From the NCBI GenBank assembly GCA_050187175.1, contig JBFWXS010000003.1, positions 62,001-126,000 on the forward strand: DNA of 64,000 nt, given 5' to 3'. Origin of the DNA: Zeimonas sp050187175. GTDB lineage: Bacteria > Pseudomonadota > Gammaproteobacteria > Burkholderiales > Burkholderiaceae_E. How positions within the stretch are numbered: the stretch's first letter is position 1; the number at the start of each line of letters is the position of its first letter. Both the position numbers and the translations under genes were made by a program. Below the pieces are notes generated by a model. It did no database searches and was not told where the DNA came from. It saw nothing but the letters and a program-made list of their open reading frames with translations. Below, in pieces: positions 17,888 through 25,271 of the stretch.

Positions 17888-18287
17888 CGGTCTCAAGCGC
17901 GAAGTTGACCAGCACCAGTCCTTCAGCCACCGGCTCGAAGCGCGCGGCCACCGCGGCGCCGATGCGTACGTTTGCGATCGGCGAATCGACGACGCGGCCC
18001 ATCATCCGCGGCCCCTCGGCCAGCGTCACCACCGCCACCGCATACGGCACCATGCTCGCGAACGCCTCTGCCGCCGGCCTGTGATTGACGGTGAAGGTGT
18101 AGATCGTTCCGCGGCCCGATACGGCCTGCCAGTCCAGCGAGCGGCTGCCGCAGTGGGGGCAGAACGCGCGCGGATAGAAGTGCAGCCGCCCGCAGGCGAG
18201 GCAGCGCGGCAGCCGCAGCGCGCCCTCGCGCGCGCCGTCCCAGAACGGCTGGGTCTCGGGGGTCGGTTGCGGCAGCGGTCGGTGCAT
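17862..18287 (-). CDS. DUF35 OB-fold zinc-ribbon protein (thiolase/aldolase partner)
   Basis: The 141-residue protein has an N-terminal zinc ribbon (Cys29, Cys32, Cys43, Cys46: CLACG...FCPHCG) and then an OB-fold (GRGTIYTFTVNHRPAAEAF). Proteins of this type bind acyl-CoA and pair with thiolase-fold enzymes; in steroid degradation the DUF35 part of ChsH2 is needed by the aldolase Ltp2. Here the gene sits directly between the thiolase-like gene (2-base gap) and the ligase (26-base overlap). This supports a two-subunit thiolase-fold/DUF35 enzyme. Confidence 0.88.
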   Translation of the reverse strand: MHRPLPQPTPETQPFWDGAREGALRLPRCLACGRLHFYPRAFCPHCGSRSLDWQAVSGRGTIYTFTVNHRPAAEAFASMVPYAVAVVTLAEGPRMMGRVVDSPIANVRIGAAVAARFEPVAEGLVLVNFALETDEHSDVSA

Positions 18288-18289
18288 GT

Positions 18290-19468
18290 TCAATCGCGTG
18301 CCAGGATGGTCACCACGCTGCCCGAGAACACCAGTCCCGGCGCGAAGCACAGCGACACGCGCGCGTCCGGCACCTGGCGTTCGCCGCATTCTCCGCGCAG
18401 CTGGCGGACGGCCTCGACCAGCAGCAGCATGCCGAACATGCCGGGGTGGCAGTACGACAATCCTCCGCCGGACGTGTTCATCGGGAAAGCGCCGCCCGGC
18501 GCGATGCGTCCGTCGCGGACGAAGTCGCCGCCTTCGCCGCGCGCGCAGAAACCCAGTTCCTCCAGCGCATGGATCACGCCTATGGTGAAGTGGTCGTAGA
18601 TCTGCGTCACGTCGATGTCGTCGTGCGAGATGCCGGCCTGGGCCATGGCGGCGCGCGCGTTTTCCGCGATGCCGCTGTCCAGCCAGTCGTCCATGCCGAG
18701 CGGCGTGAACTGATGGGAATGTGATTCGGCCGCGCCCAGCATCCGCACCGGCGGGCGCGCGAGATCGCGGGCCCGCTCCAGCGAGGTGACCACCAGCGCG
18801 CCGGCGCCGTCGGTCACCAGGCAGCAGTCGCGCGCCGTGAAGGGCTCGGCAATCATGGGCAGCGCCAGCACGTCTTCGATGCTGAGCGGGCCGCGCATTG
18901 CCGCATCGGGATTGAGCTGTGCCCAGCGGCGCGCTGCCACCGCGACCTCGGCCATCGATTCGCGACGGGTTCCATAGCGATGCATGTGCAGCTGGGCAAG
19001 CATGGCGTAGAAGCCCATGGGCGTGAGCTGTCCGGACGGCGCGGCGAACTGGCCGCGCGGCGAGCGCGGATCGACCGCCGGTCCGCCCAGCGTGCGCATG
19101 CGCGTCGACGCCTGGACGCTGCCGTAGCTCACCAGCGCGACGCGGCACCGGCCCGCGGCGACTGCCTCGCAGGCCGCGCTCAGATGCGACAGGCTGGACA
19201 TGCCGCCCAGATTGGTGGACACCGATACGCGCGTGCGCAGACCCAGATACTCGGTCAGCAGCAGGCTGGAGAAGGTATCGTCCACATGCGCGAACACCGC
19301 ATCCACATCACGCAGCGCCAGACCGCTGTCGGCCAGCGCATCCAGGCAGGCATCCGCCTGTGCGCGCAGAACGGTCAGCCCGGCCAGGGAGCGCGGCGGC
19401 GCGGCGGCGGCGCCGGCAATCGCGGCCTGCGACGAAGCGCGCGGCGGAGCGGTGACCCTGTTCATCAT
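18290..19468 (-). CDS. SCP2/Ltp2-type thiolase-fold protein lacking the nucleophilic Cys (probable retro-aldolase)
   Basis: The 392-residue protein has the thiolase fold, but the region that normally holds the nucleophilic Cys reads NLGGMSS (86-92), and the C-terminal CxGGG motif is replaced by LCFAPGLVFSG. It keeps QIYDHFT (Tyr291) and GGGLSYCHPG (Tyr339, His341). Loss of the Cys together with a DUF35 partner is characteristic of lipid-transfer-type thiolases such as Ltp2, which cleave beta-hydroxyacyl-CoA by retro-aldol reaction. It starts at 19468 as ATGA with the TRAP large-subunit stop. Thiolytic activity is unlikely; the substrate is unknown. Confidence 0.85.
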   Translation of the reverse strand: MMNRVTAPPRASSQAAIAGAAAAPPRSLAGLTVLRAQADACLDALADSGLALRDVDAVFAHVDDTFSSLLLTEYLGLRTRVSVSTNLGGMSSLSHLSAACEAVAAGRCRVALVSYGSVQASTRMRTLGGPAVDPRSPRGQFAAPSGQLTPMGFYAMLAQLHMHRYGTRRESMAEVAVAARRWAQLNPDAAMRGPLSIEDVLALPMIAEPFTARDCCLVTDGAGALVVTSLERARDLARPPVRMLGAAESHSHQFTPLGMDDWLDSGIAENARAAMAQAGISHDDIDVTQIYDHFTIGVIHALEELGFCARGEGGDFVRDGRIAPGGAFPMNTSGGGLSYCHPGMFGMLLLVEAVRQLRGECGERQVPDARVSLCFAPGLVFSGSVVTILARD

Positions 19469-20751
19469 TTCATAGTGGCCGGCAGCCACAGCACGAGTTG
19501 CGGAAACACCGTGAGCGCGGCGATCATGGCGAGGTGCGCGACCACGTGCGGCCACACGCCGCGAAACACCTCCTGCACCGGCCGCGCAGCCGTGCGCGCA
19601 ACGACGAACACGTTCAGTCCCACCGGCGGCGTGACCAGACCGACCTCGGCGAGCACGACTACCACCACGCCGAACCAGACCGGATCGAATCCCAGCGCCT
19701 TGACCAGCGGCAGTACGACAGGCACGGTCAGAATCATGATCGCGATCTGGTCGACGAAGCAGCCCAGCACGAGGTAAAGCACGTAGATGAAGCACAGCAC
19801 CATCCATGGCGACAGCTCCAGCGACTGCACCCAGCGCACCAGCTCGGGCGTCGCCTGCGTGAGCGCCAGGAAGGTGCCGAACACGTGTGCGGTCATGATC
19901 ATCGCCAGCACCATGCACGACGTGAGCACCGTTCGGCGGCAGGCGGCCAGCAGGGCCGGCACCGTGAGCCTGCCCATCGCGACGCTGAGCGCCAGCGCCC
20001 CGAGCGCGCCGATGGCCGCGGCTTCGGTCGGCGTGGCGATGCCGGTGTAGATGACGCCCGTCACGCAGAAGAACAGCAGCATCATCGGCCCCGTGACGCG
20101 CAGCGACGAGAACTTCTCGGCGAAGCTGTATGCGCGTCCGCGCGGGGCGGCGGCCGGGTCGCGCCAGACGAGGTAGAGCACGGTCGCCGAGATCACCATC
20201 ACCACCAGCAGGCCCGGCACGATGCCGCCGATCAGCAGGTCGCCGATGTTGACGTCGGCGATCAGGCCGAACAGCACCAGTGCCACGCTGGGCGGGATCA
20301 GCATGGCCAGCGTGCCCGAGATGGCGACTACGCCGCCGGCCAGCTTGGGGTCGTAGCCGGCTTTGAGCATGGCGGGAATCGACGTGGACGACAGCGTTGC
20401 CGCGGCTGCCGTGCTCGAACCCGAGATCGCGCCGAAGGCGGCGCCCGACATCGCGGTCGCGATGCCGAGGCCGCCGGGCATCCGTCCGACCCAGACAGCG
20501 AACGATTGGAACAGTCCCTGCGCGACGCCCGACACCACGACCAGCTCGGCCATCAGGATGAACATGGGTACGGTGATGATCTCGTAGCTGGCCGATGCCG
20601 ACACCGGCGTGGTGGCCAGGATGCCCAGCAGGACGTCCGTCCCCGCGATCCACGTGACGCCGACTGCACCGGCGGCGAGCAGCGCAAAGGCCACGGGAAT
20701 GCCCGCGACCATGAGCAGCAGCATCAGCGCTATGGTGCCGGTCAGGATCAT
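19465..20751 (-). CDS. TRAP transporter large membrane subunit (DctM type)
   Basis: This 428-residue, very hydrophobic protein with about a dozen membrane segments is the ion-coupled permease of a TRAP transporter. Family motifs include PMFILMAELVVVSG, AAFGAISGSSTAAAATLSS and the C-terminal GLVTPPVGLNVFVV. The start at 20751 overlaps the small-subunit stop (ATGA). It works with the DctQ-like (20748-21284) and DctP-like (23099-24130) subunits of the same operon to import a carboxylate using a sodium or proton gradient. Confidence 0.93.
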   Translation of the reverse strand: MILTGTIALMLLLMVAGIPVAFALLAAGAVGVTWIAGTDVLLGILATTPVSASASYEIITVPMFILMAELVVVSGVAQGLFQSFAVWVGRMPGGLGIATAMSGAAFGAISGSSTAAAATLSSTSIPAMLKAGYDPKLAGGVVAISGTLAMLIPPSVALVLFGLIADVNIGDLLIGGIVPGLLVVMVISATVLYLVWRDPAAAPRGRAYSFAEKFSSLRVTGPMMLLFFCVTGVIYTGIATPTEAAAIGALGALALSVAMGRLTVPALLAACRRTVLTSCMVLAMIMTAHVFGTFLALTQATPELVRWVQSLELSPWMVLCFIYVLYLVLGCFVDQIAIMILTVPVVLPLVKALGFDPVWFGVVVVVLAEVGLVTPPVGLNVFVVARTAARPVQEVFRGVWPHVVAHLAMIAALTVFPQLVLWLPATMK

Positions 20752-21284
20752 GGTCTGGGCTCCGCGGCGACGGCATGGGTGCCGGGTACGCTCGCCGCTC
20801 CGCCGCCGGGCAGCAGCATCAGCGCGATCCGCAGCGTCAGCATCGACGTGCCTCCCGCGACGATCGCCAGCTTGATCCAGACGATCCATTCGTAGCGGCC
20901 CGCCACGCGCTCGCCGCTGCGCCAGCTTTCCCACGTCGCCTGCAGCAGCACGCAGGCCATCGTCAGGACGACTGCCAGTACGAGCAGCCAGCCCAGCCAT
21001 GCCACAGTGCGCATCAGCGGACGCAAGACGGGCGGCATCGACAGGTCCAGGCCCAGGTGGTGCCGCGTGCGCAGCGCTTCCGACAGGACCAGGTAGAGCA
21101 CCGCGTTCGTCAGGAACATCGAGATCAGGTCATAGGCCCACGGAATCGGCGCTCCCAATGCGTAGCGGCACAGCACGTCCGCGCCTACGATGAACATCAT
21201 CGCGAGCACGGCCAGGCAGGCGGCCATGGTGATCGTGCGGTCGGCGGCGTCGAGCGCGGCGCGCACGCGCGGCGTCATGCTCAT
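20748..21284 (-). CDS. TRAP transporter small membrane subunit (DctQ type)
   Basis: The 178-residue protein has four predicted membrane helices and the family motif RYALGAPIPWAYDLISMFLTNAVLYLVLSEALRTRHHLGLDL (split here across residues about 35-77). It joins the large subunit to form the TRAP permease. The ATG at 21284 has GAGG 6 bases upstream and gives the better start; an ATG at 21278 and a TTG at 21305 are alternatives. It begins 7 bases after the cyclase stop. Confidence 0.9.
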   Translation of the reverse strand: MSMTPRVRAALDAADRTITMAACLAVLAMMFIVGADVLCRYALGAPIPWAYDLISMFLTNAVLYLVLSEALRTRHHLGLDLSMPPVLRPLMRTVAWLGWLLVLAVVLTMACVLLQATWESWRSGERVAGRYEWIVWIKLAIVAGGTSMLTLRIALMLLPGGGAASVPGTHAVAAEPRP

Positions 21285-21291
21285 GCGCGCC

Positions 21292-22332
21292 TCATACGGT
21301 GGCAACCGGCGTCACCGGCGAGCCCACGGCGCCCGGCAGGTTCAGCGGCGGCGCGGTCAGCAGGAACTTCGTCCGGCCGTGCGCATGCAGCCATTCAGCT
21401 AGGTCGGCCAGCCACCACATCTCGCCCAGCGGTACGCCGAGCTTGAACAGGCAATGCTGATGCAGCGGCAGCGCGGGACGCCTGCCCTCCTGTGCGCGGG
21501 CGGGCAGACCTTCCACTGCGTAGTTGTCCGAGATCAGCGCCGCCACGCCGCTGCGCGTGATCCAGTCCAGCAGCGATGCGTCGCGCCCGTCGAGCACGCA
21601 GCCGGTGCGGTTGAGCACGTCGATGTCGGGCTTGCGGTCCATCCGGACCATGGCTTCCGTGTAGCCGGTGCGCAGCAGCAGCATGTCGCCGGGCTCCACT
21701 TGCACGTCCTGCTCGCGCATCGCCTGCGCCAGGCCGTCCATTCCGACGTAGTGCCGGCCCTCGCCGAATGTGCGCAGCAGGTCCACCAGCACGCCTCGGC
21801 CCTGCACGCCGGTCCGTGCCATGTTCGAGATGGCCAGCGAAGTTGCGCCGTGATGCGCGCCGCGTTCACGGATCGCCGCGCCCAGATACTCCACCGGCCC
21901 GGTGACGTGCTGATTGGCGCGAAAGCCGTTGTAGTAGACCGCTTCCGGCTCGCCGTCGCCGTCGGCGTCGAAATAGGCGCCCACATGCGCGAACGAATCC
22001 CACTGCGTCGAGTACTGCGTGTGAAGCACGACCTTGTCGTCGGACAGCACGTCGTCGTTGGCCGGGTCCTTGCGGCTCATGGGAAAGTTGAAGCAGATGC
22101 AGCCTTCCTCCACCGTCGGCGACAGCACCGGCGGGAAGCGGCGCGGGTTCACCACATTGCCGCCGGGAAAGTCCAGCGGCAGGCTAAGGCTGAAGGCGAT
22201 GCCCTCGCGCACCTCCGCGATGCCTTCCAGCACCTTACGCGGCGTCAGCAGGTTGAGCCGGCCAAGCTGATCGTCGTCGCCCCAGTCGCCCCAGGTCGAA
22301 CCCTCGGGGCGATGCTTCCAGCGTCGGGTCAT
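21292..22332 (-). CDS. Putative cyclase-family (PF04199) metal hydrolase
   Basis: The 346-residue protein belongs to the cyclase/kynurenine-formamidase-like family, whose studied members hydrolyse cyclic or acyclic amides and related bonds with a metal. The region TQYSTQWDSFAHVGAYFD is the family metal-site segment in its long-form variant, and GDMLLLRTG and GVAALISDNYAVEG follow in the usual order. ATGA overlap with the enoyl-CoA hydratase gene couples its translation. Its place between the TRAP subunit genes suggests an early hydrolytic step on the imported compound, perhaps opening a lactone, lactam or amide; this is inference. Confidence 0.82.
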   Translation of the reverse strand: MTRRWKHRPEGSTWGDWGDDDQLGRLNLLTPRKVLEGIAEVREGIAFSLSLPLDFPGGNVVNPRRFPPVLSPTVEEGCICFNFPMSRKDPANDDVLSDDKVVLHTQYSTQWDSFAHVGAYFDADGDGEPEAVYYNGFRANQHVTGPVEYLGAAIRERGAHHGATSLAISNMARTGVQGRGVLVDLLRTFGEGRHYVGMDGLAQAMREQDVQVEPGDMLLLRTGYTEAMVRMDRKPDIDVLNRTGCVLDGRDASLLDWITRSGVAALISDNYAVEGLPARAQEGRRPALPLHQHCLFKLGVPLGEMWWLADLAEWLHAHGRTKFLLTAPPLNLPGAVGSPVTPVATV

Positions 22333-23102
22333 GCGTCTCCTTTCGTCGCCGTCGCGACGGCCGGCCGGGTTTGCGCCCGCGCCCGGATGAAGGCGTCGCA
22401 CTGGATGTCGATGTGGCGCGCCATCGCTTCGAGCGGCGGCGGTGCGGCCGCCGCCAACGATGCCTTGGAAGCTCGCAGGCCGGCCGTGCCTTGACGAAGC
22501 ACGGCGGCGGCGAATTCGGCGCATTCGCGTTCCAGCGACGCCTTTGGCACGACGTGGCTGACCAGTCCGGCGTTCTGCAGCGCCAGCGCATCGGGCGCGC
22601 GGCCGGCCAGCGCAAGCCGCGCGGCGGACTGCGGCGGGGCCAAGCGCACGAGCAGGAAGCCCGGCGCGGCCAGGCCCAGCCGTGCTTCGGGAAACGCGAA
22701 CTTCGCGGCGTCGGCGGCCACTATCAGGTCGCACGACAGCGCGAGCGCCGCGCCGCCGCCTACTGCCGGACCCTGAACGCGCGCCAGCACCGGGGCAGGG
22801 CATTGCATGATCGCTCGATACAGGCTGGTCAGATCTTCCAGGAAGCGGCGGAATGCCGCGACGTCCATCGCAGCCTGTTCGTGCAGATCAGCGCCGGCGC
22901 AGAACGCTTCGCCTTCGGCTTCGATCTGCACCAGCGAGACGGCGTCGTCTTCCGCCGCCGCCTGCAACGCGCCGTGCAGAGCGTGGACCGTGGCGTGTGC
23001 GAGCCGGTTCTGGCCGTCGGCCGAGTGCAGGCACAGATGTGCTGAGACGCGGTCGGCACCATGTTGCCTGCGTTCGCGGCGAACCTGCGCCGGTGAGCTC
23101 AT
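22329..23102 (-). CDS. Enoyl-CoA hydratase/isomerase (crotonase) family protein
   Basis: The 257-residue crotonase-fold protein has the oxyanion-hole motifs EAFCAGADLHE and GPAVGGGAALALSCDLIVAA. The usual catalytic Glu positions lie in the segment FPEARLGLAAPGFLLVRL. It would hydrate, isomerise or hydrolyse an acyl-CoA. The start at 23102 forms ATGA with the TRAP receptor stop. It adds a second hydratase-type activity to the operon besides the MaoC pair. Confidence 0.88.
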   Translation of the reverse strand: MSSPAQVRRERRQHGADRVSAHLCLHSADGQNRLAHATVHALHGALQAAAEDDAVSLVQIEAEGEAFCAGADLHEQAAMDVAAFRRFLEDLTSLYRAIMQCPAPVLARVQGPAVGGGAALALSCDLIVAADAAKFAFPEARLGLAAPGFLLVRLAPPQSAARLALAGRAPDALALQNAGLVSHVVPKASLERECAEFAAAVLRQGTAGLRASKASLAAAAPPPLEAMARHIDIQCDAFIRARAQTRPAVATATKGDA

Positions 23103-24130
23103 CGGGCGGCGGCGATCGCCGCGCGGAAGGCCTTGAGCGTATCGGAGCCGGCCTTGCCGCGCTTGTCCATCCCCGTCGCCCATTCCTGCGCCACCGGCGT
23201 CATGGCCGAGCTCATCTGCGCGCGGTCGGCGTCGGAGAAGCGGGCCAGCGCGACGCCCTTGCCCTGGATGTTCCGGGTCGCGCTGTCGTCGTCGCCGTCC
23301 AGCAGCTTGCAGGTGCGCCGCGTCGCTTCTTCGCCCACGTCGGCGAGGGCTTTCTGCACGTTCGGCGGCAGCTGGCGCCAGCGCCGTTCGCTGATCGTGT
23401 ACGAGATCACCACGCTGCCGAAGTTCTCCTTCGCAGTCGCGCCCTTGAGGAACGGCGTCAGGTCGTACTGCAGCACGCTGGCGGCCGGATAGATGCTGCC
23501 GTCGATGGTGCCGCGCGACAGTGCTTCGTGCACCTCGGTGGCGCCGATGCGGATGGGCACTGCGCCCAGGCCGCGTATGGTCAGGTCCATGCCGGGACCG
23601 GCGGAACGCACTTTCAGCCCCTTCAAGCTGGCGAGCCCGTCGATCGGCGTCTTCGTGTAGAGCTGATACGGCGGCAGCACCAGCATGAACAGCATGCGCA
23701 CGCCGGCAGCCTGGAACTCGGCCTTGTCGACCGCGCCGCCCGGCCTCATCAGCGAGAACGCGGCCAAGCCGCCTTCGCACGACGACGAGAACAGTCCCGG
23801 CAGTTCGGCCACGGTGGACAGCGGCAGCTTCTCGGAAACCATCGACGGGATCACTTCGCCCACGTCCGCCACGCCGGTGGCGGTGAGCGACAGCATGTCC
23901 TGCGGCTTGCCCAGCTGCTGCCCGGGGAAGTACTGGAACGTGACCTGCCCGTTCGTGGCCTTGGTCACGCCGTCCATCCAGAACTTGGTGGCGTACTCAG
24001 GGATGAAGTGACCTGCCGGATAGCGGTCCGCCACTTTCAGGACGATCTTCTCCTGCGCGGCGCACACCGTGCCCAGCCCGGCCAGCGCGAGCGCCGTCGC
24101 CGCGCGGCCGAGGAATCGGATGGCTTCCAT
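23099..24130 (-). CDS. TRAP transporter substrate-binding protein (DctP type)
   Basis: The 343-residue periplasmic receptor has a Sec signal peptide (LGRAATALALAGLGTVCAAQ) and the DctP pattern KIVLKVADRYPAGHFIPEYATKFWMDGV, LRSAGPGMD-type ligand-Arg segment (KGLKVRSAGPGMD) and SRGTIDGSIYPAASV. The ATG at 24130 has GGGAGA 5 bases upstream. It is the first gene of the 13-gene operon and sits behind a strong sigma-70 promoter. A carboxylate ligand is expected because of the conserved Arg. Confidence 0.92.
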   Translation of the reverse strand: MEAIRFLGRAATALALAGLGTVCAAQEKIVLKVADRYPAGHFIPEYATKFWMDGVTKATNGQVTFQYFPGQQLGKPQDMLSLTATGVADVGEVIPSMVSEKLPLSTVAELPGLFSSSCEGGLAAFSLMRPGGAVDKAEFQAAGVRMLFMLVLPPYQLYTKTPIDGLASLKGLKVRSAGPGMDLTIRGLGAVPIRIGATEVHEALSRGTIDGSIYPAASVLQYDLTPFLKGATAKENFGSVVISYTISERRWRQLPPNVQKALADVGEEATRRTCKLLDGDDDSATRNIQGKGVALARFSDADRAQMSSAMTPVAQEWATGMDKRGKAGSDTLKAFRAAIAAAR

Positions 24131-24170
24131 GGATGTCTCCCGTTTTCGATTTCGTCTGGCAACGCGGCGC

Positions 24171-24199
24171 ATCGTAGGAAGCCCCCGGTAGGGTGTCAA
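24171..24199 (-). promoter_or_regulatory. Sigma-70 promoter of the TRAP/CoA operon
   Basis: On the minus strand a consensus -35 TTGACA (24199-24194) is followed after exactly 17 bases by TACGAT (24176-24171). It lies 41-70 bases before the TRAP receptor start. Confidence 0.72.
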
Positions 24200-24214
24200 T
24201 ATGCAGGTAGGTCC

Positions 24215-24228
24215 TTCAGAATGCTGAA
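24215..24228. promoter_or_regulatory. Palindrome TTCAG-AATG-CTGAA, candidate operator
   Basis: A perfect 5-base inverted repeat with a 4-base spacer sits about 16 bases upstream of the -35 box of the TRAP operon. IclR regulators often bind short palindromes in such positions, and two IclR genes flank the operon. The binding factor is inferred only. Confidence 0.5.
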
Positions 24229-24240
24229 AATCACCGAACC

Positions 24241-24276
24241 GGGCACGCGACGGGGCACGCGACGGGGCACGCGACC
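24241..24276. repeat. Three 12-base direct repeats (GGGCACGCGACG)
   Basis: Three near-exact copies in tandem, followed by a degenerate fourth, lie between the operon promoter region and the end of the upstream IclR gene. They are not in a coding frame that is otherwise supported. Confidence 0.85.
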
Positions 24277-24349
24277 GGGCGTGCAACCGGACGTGCTGAT
24301 CGAGGGGCGGAGCGAGCCGCAGGCCGACGGCGGCGAGGGCCGCAATGCG

Positions 24350-25099
24350 TCAACTCGAGCGGTAGCCGTCGACACATTCCTTCAGCGTACGGACGAACTC
24401 CTGCATCCGGGCGCGCAGCGCCACGCTGGGCGCCCCGATCGCGACGGCCATCATGGCGCCGGAGTCTCGCCGCGGCAGCATCGCGCAGATCAGGCCGACG
24501 CCCTTCACCAGGCGATCGAGCGAAACGCAGTAGCCGTTGCGCCGTATCTGCTGACTGTCCCTGCGTACGGCGGCCAGGCTGATCTCGGGCTCGTCGGGTC
24601 CCCGCAGCGCGTTGTGGCGGAAAACGGCGCGACGGACCTGATCGACTTCCATTTCCGACATGAACAAGCGGCCGGTTCCGGAGGTCACCAGCGGCCGCGC
24701 ATCGCCCACGTTGACGTGCAGGCGGACGCGCTGAGTCGACGGAATGATGTGGATGTACCGTACGCCGGCGCCCGCGGCGACGGCCAGGATGATCGTTTCG
24801 CCGGTGAGCTTGGACAGATCGTTCATCAGCGCGATCAGCCGGCCATCCGGCGCGAGGTCCGGGTCGACCCAGCTGCCGAGCAGCGTCACGCGTGGCGTCG
24901 GGTGATAGAGCCGCTGCTCGCCCTGGGCCAGGTAGCCGAGCTTCACCAGGCTTCTGAGGATGCTCGCCGTGCTCGACTGCGGCAGGTTCAGCGCGCGCGC
25001 GATTTCGAGCACGCCCGCGGCACGGCGGACGGTGTCGAAGTACTCGAGGATCATGACGACGCGGACCGCCGACTTGACTTCGTCTGCCATCGTGGACAT
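24350..25099 (-). CDS. IclR-family transcriptional regulator
   Basis: The 249-residue regulator has an N-terminal winged HTH (GVLEIARALNLPQSSTASILRSLVKLGYL, about residues 29-57) and an IclR effector domain (GDARPLVTSGTGRLFMSEM). ATGs at 25099 and 25090 are both possible; neither has a clear ribosome binding site. It lies in the same direction as, and directly upstream of, the TRAP operon, and follows the citrate-synthase-like gene by 160 bases. It may control either cluster. Confidence 0.9.
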   Translation of the reverse strand: MSTMADEVKSAVRVVMILEYFDTVRRAAGVLEIARALNLPQSSTASILRSLVKLGYLAQGEQRLYHPTPRVTLLGSWVDPDLAPDGRLIALMNDLSKLTGETIILAVAAGAGVRYIHIIPSTQRVRLHVNVGDARPLVTSGTGRLFMSEMEVDQVRRAVFRHNALRGPDEPEISLAAVRRDSQQIRRNGYCVSLDRLVKGVGLICAMLPRRDSGAMMAVAIGAPSVALRARMQEFVRTLKECVDGYRSS

Positions 25100-25180
25100 C
25101 GTACCGCAGAACCCCCGCCGCGCGTTTGAGAGCGTCCCTTGGCAGCTCTGCGAAGCCGCAGTCGCGGCCGCACTCGGGGT

Positions 25181-25271
25181 GCTACTCGGGACCGCTACTC
25201 GGGACCGCTACTCAGGGCCGCTACTCAGGGCCGCTACTCGGTGGCGCTACTCGGTGCCGCTACTCACAGTC
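25181..25271. repeat. 13-base tandem repeat, seven copies (GCTACTCGGGACC-like)
   Basis: Seven consecutive 13-base units starting GCTACTC run from 25181 and end over the stop codon of the citrate-synthase-like gene; a degenerate unit precedes them at about 25168. Units differ mainly in their last six bases (GGGACC, AGGGCC, GGTGGC). The array fills most of the gap between that gene and the IclR gene. Confidence 0.92.

Noticed and set aside
25168..25271. Repeat array as a possible CRISPR
   Set aside because: The units are 13 bases, contiguous and without spacers, and no cas gene is near.
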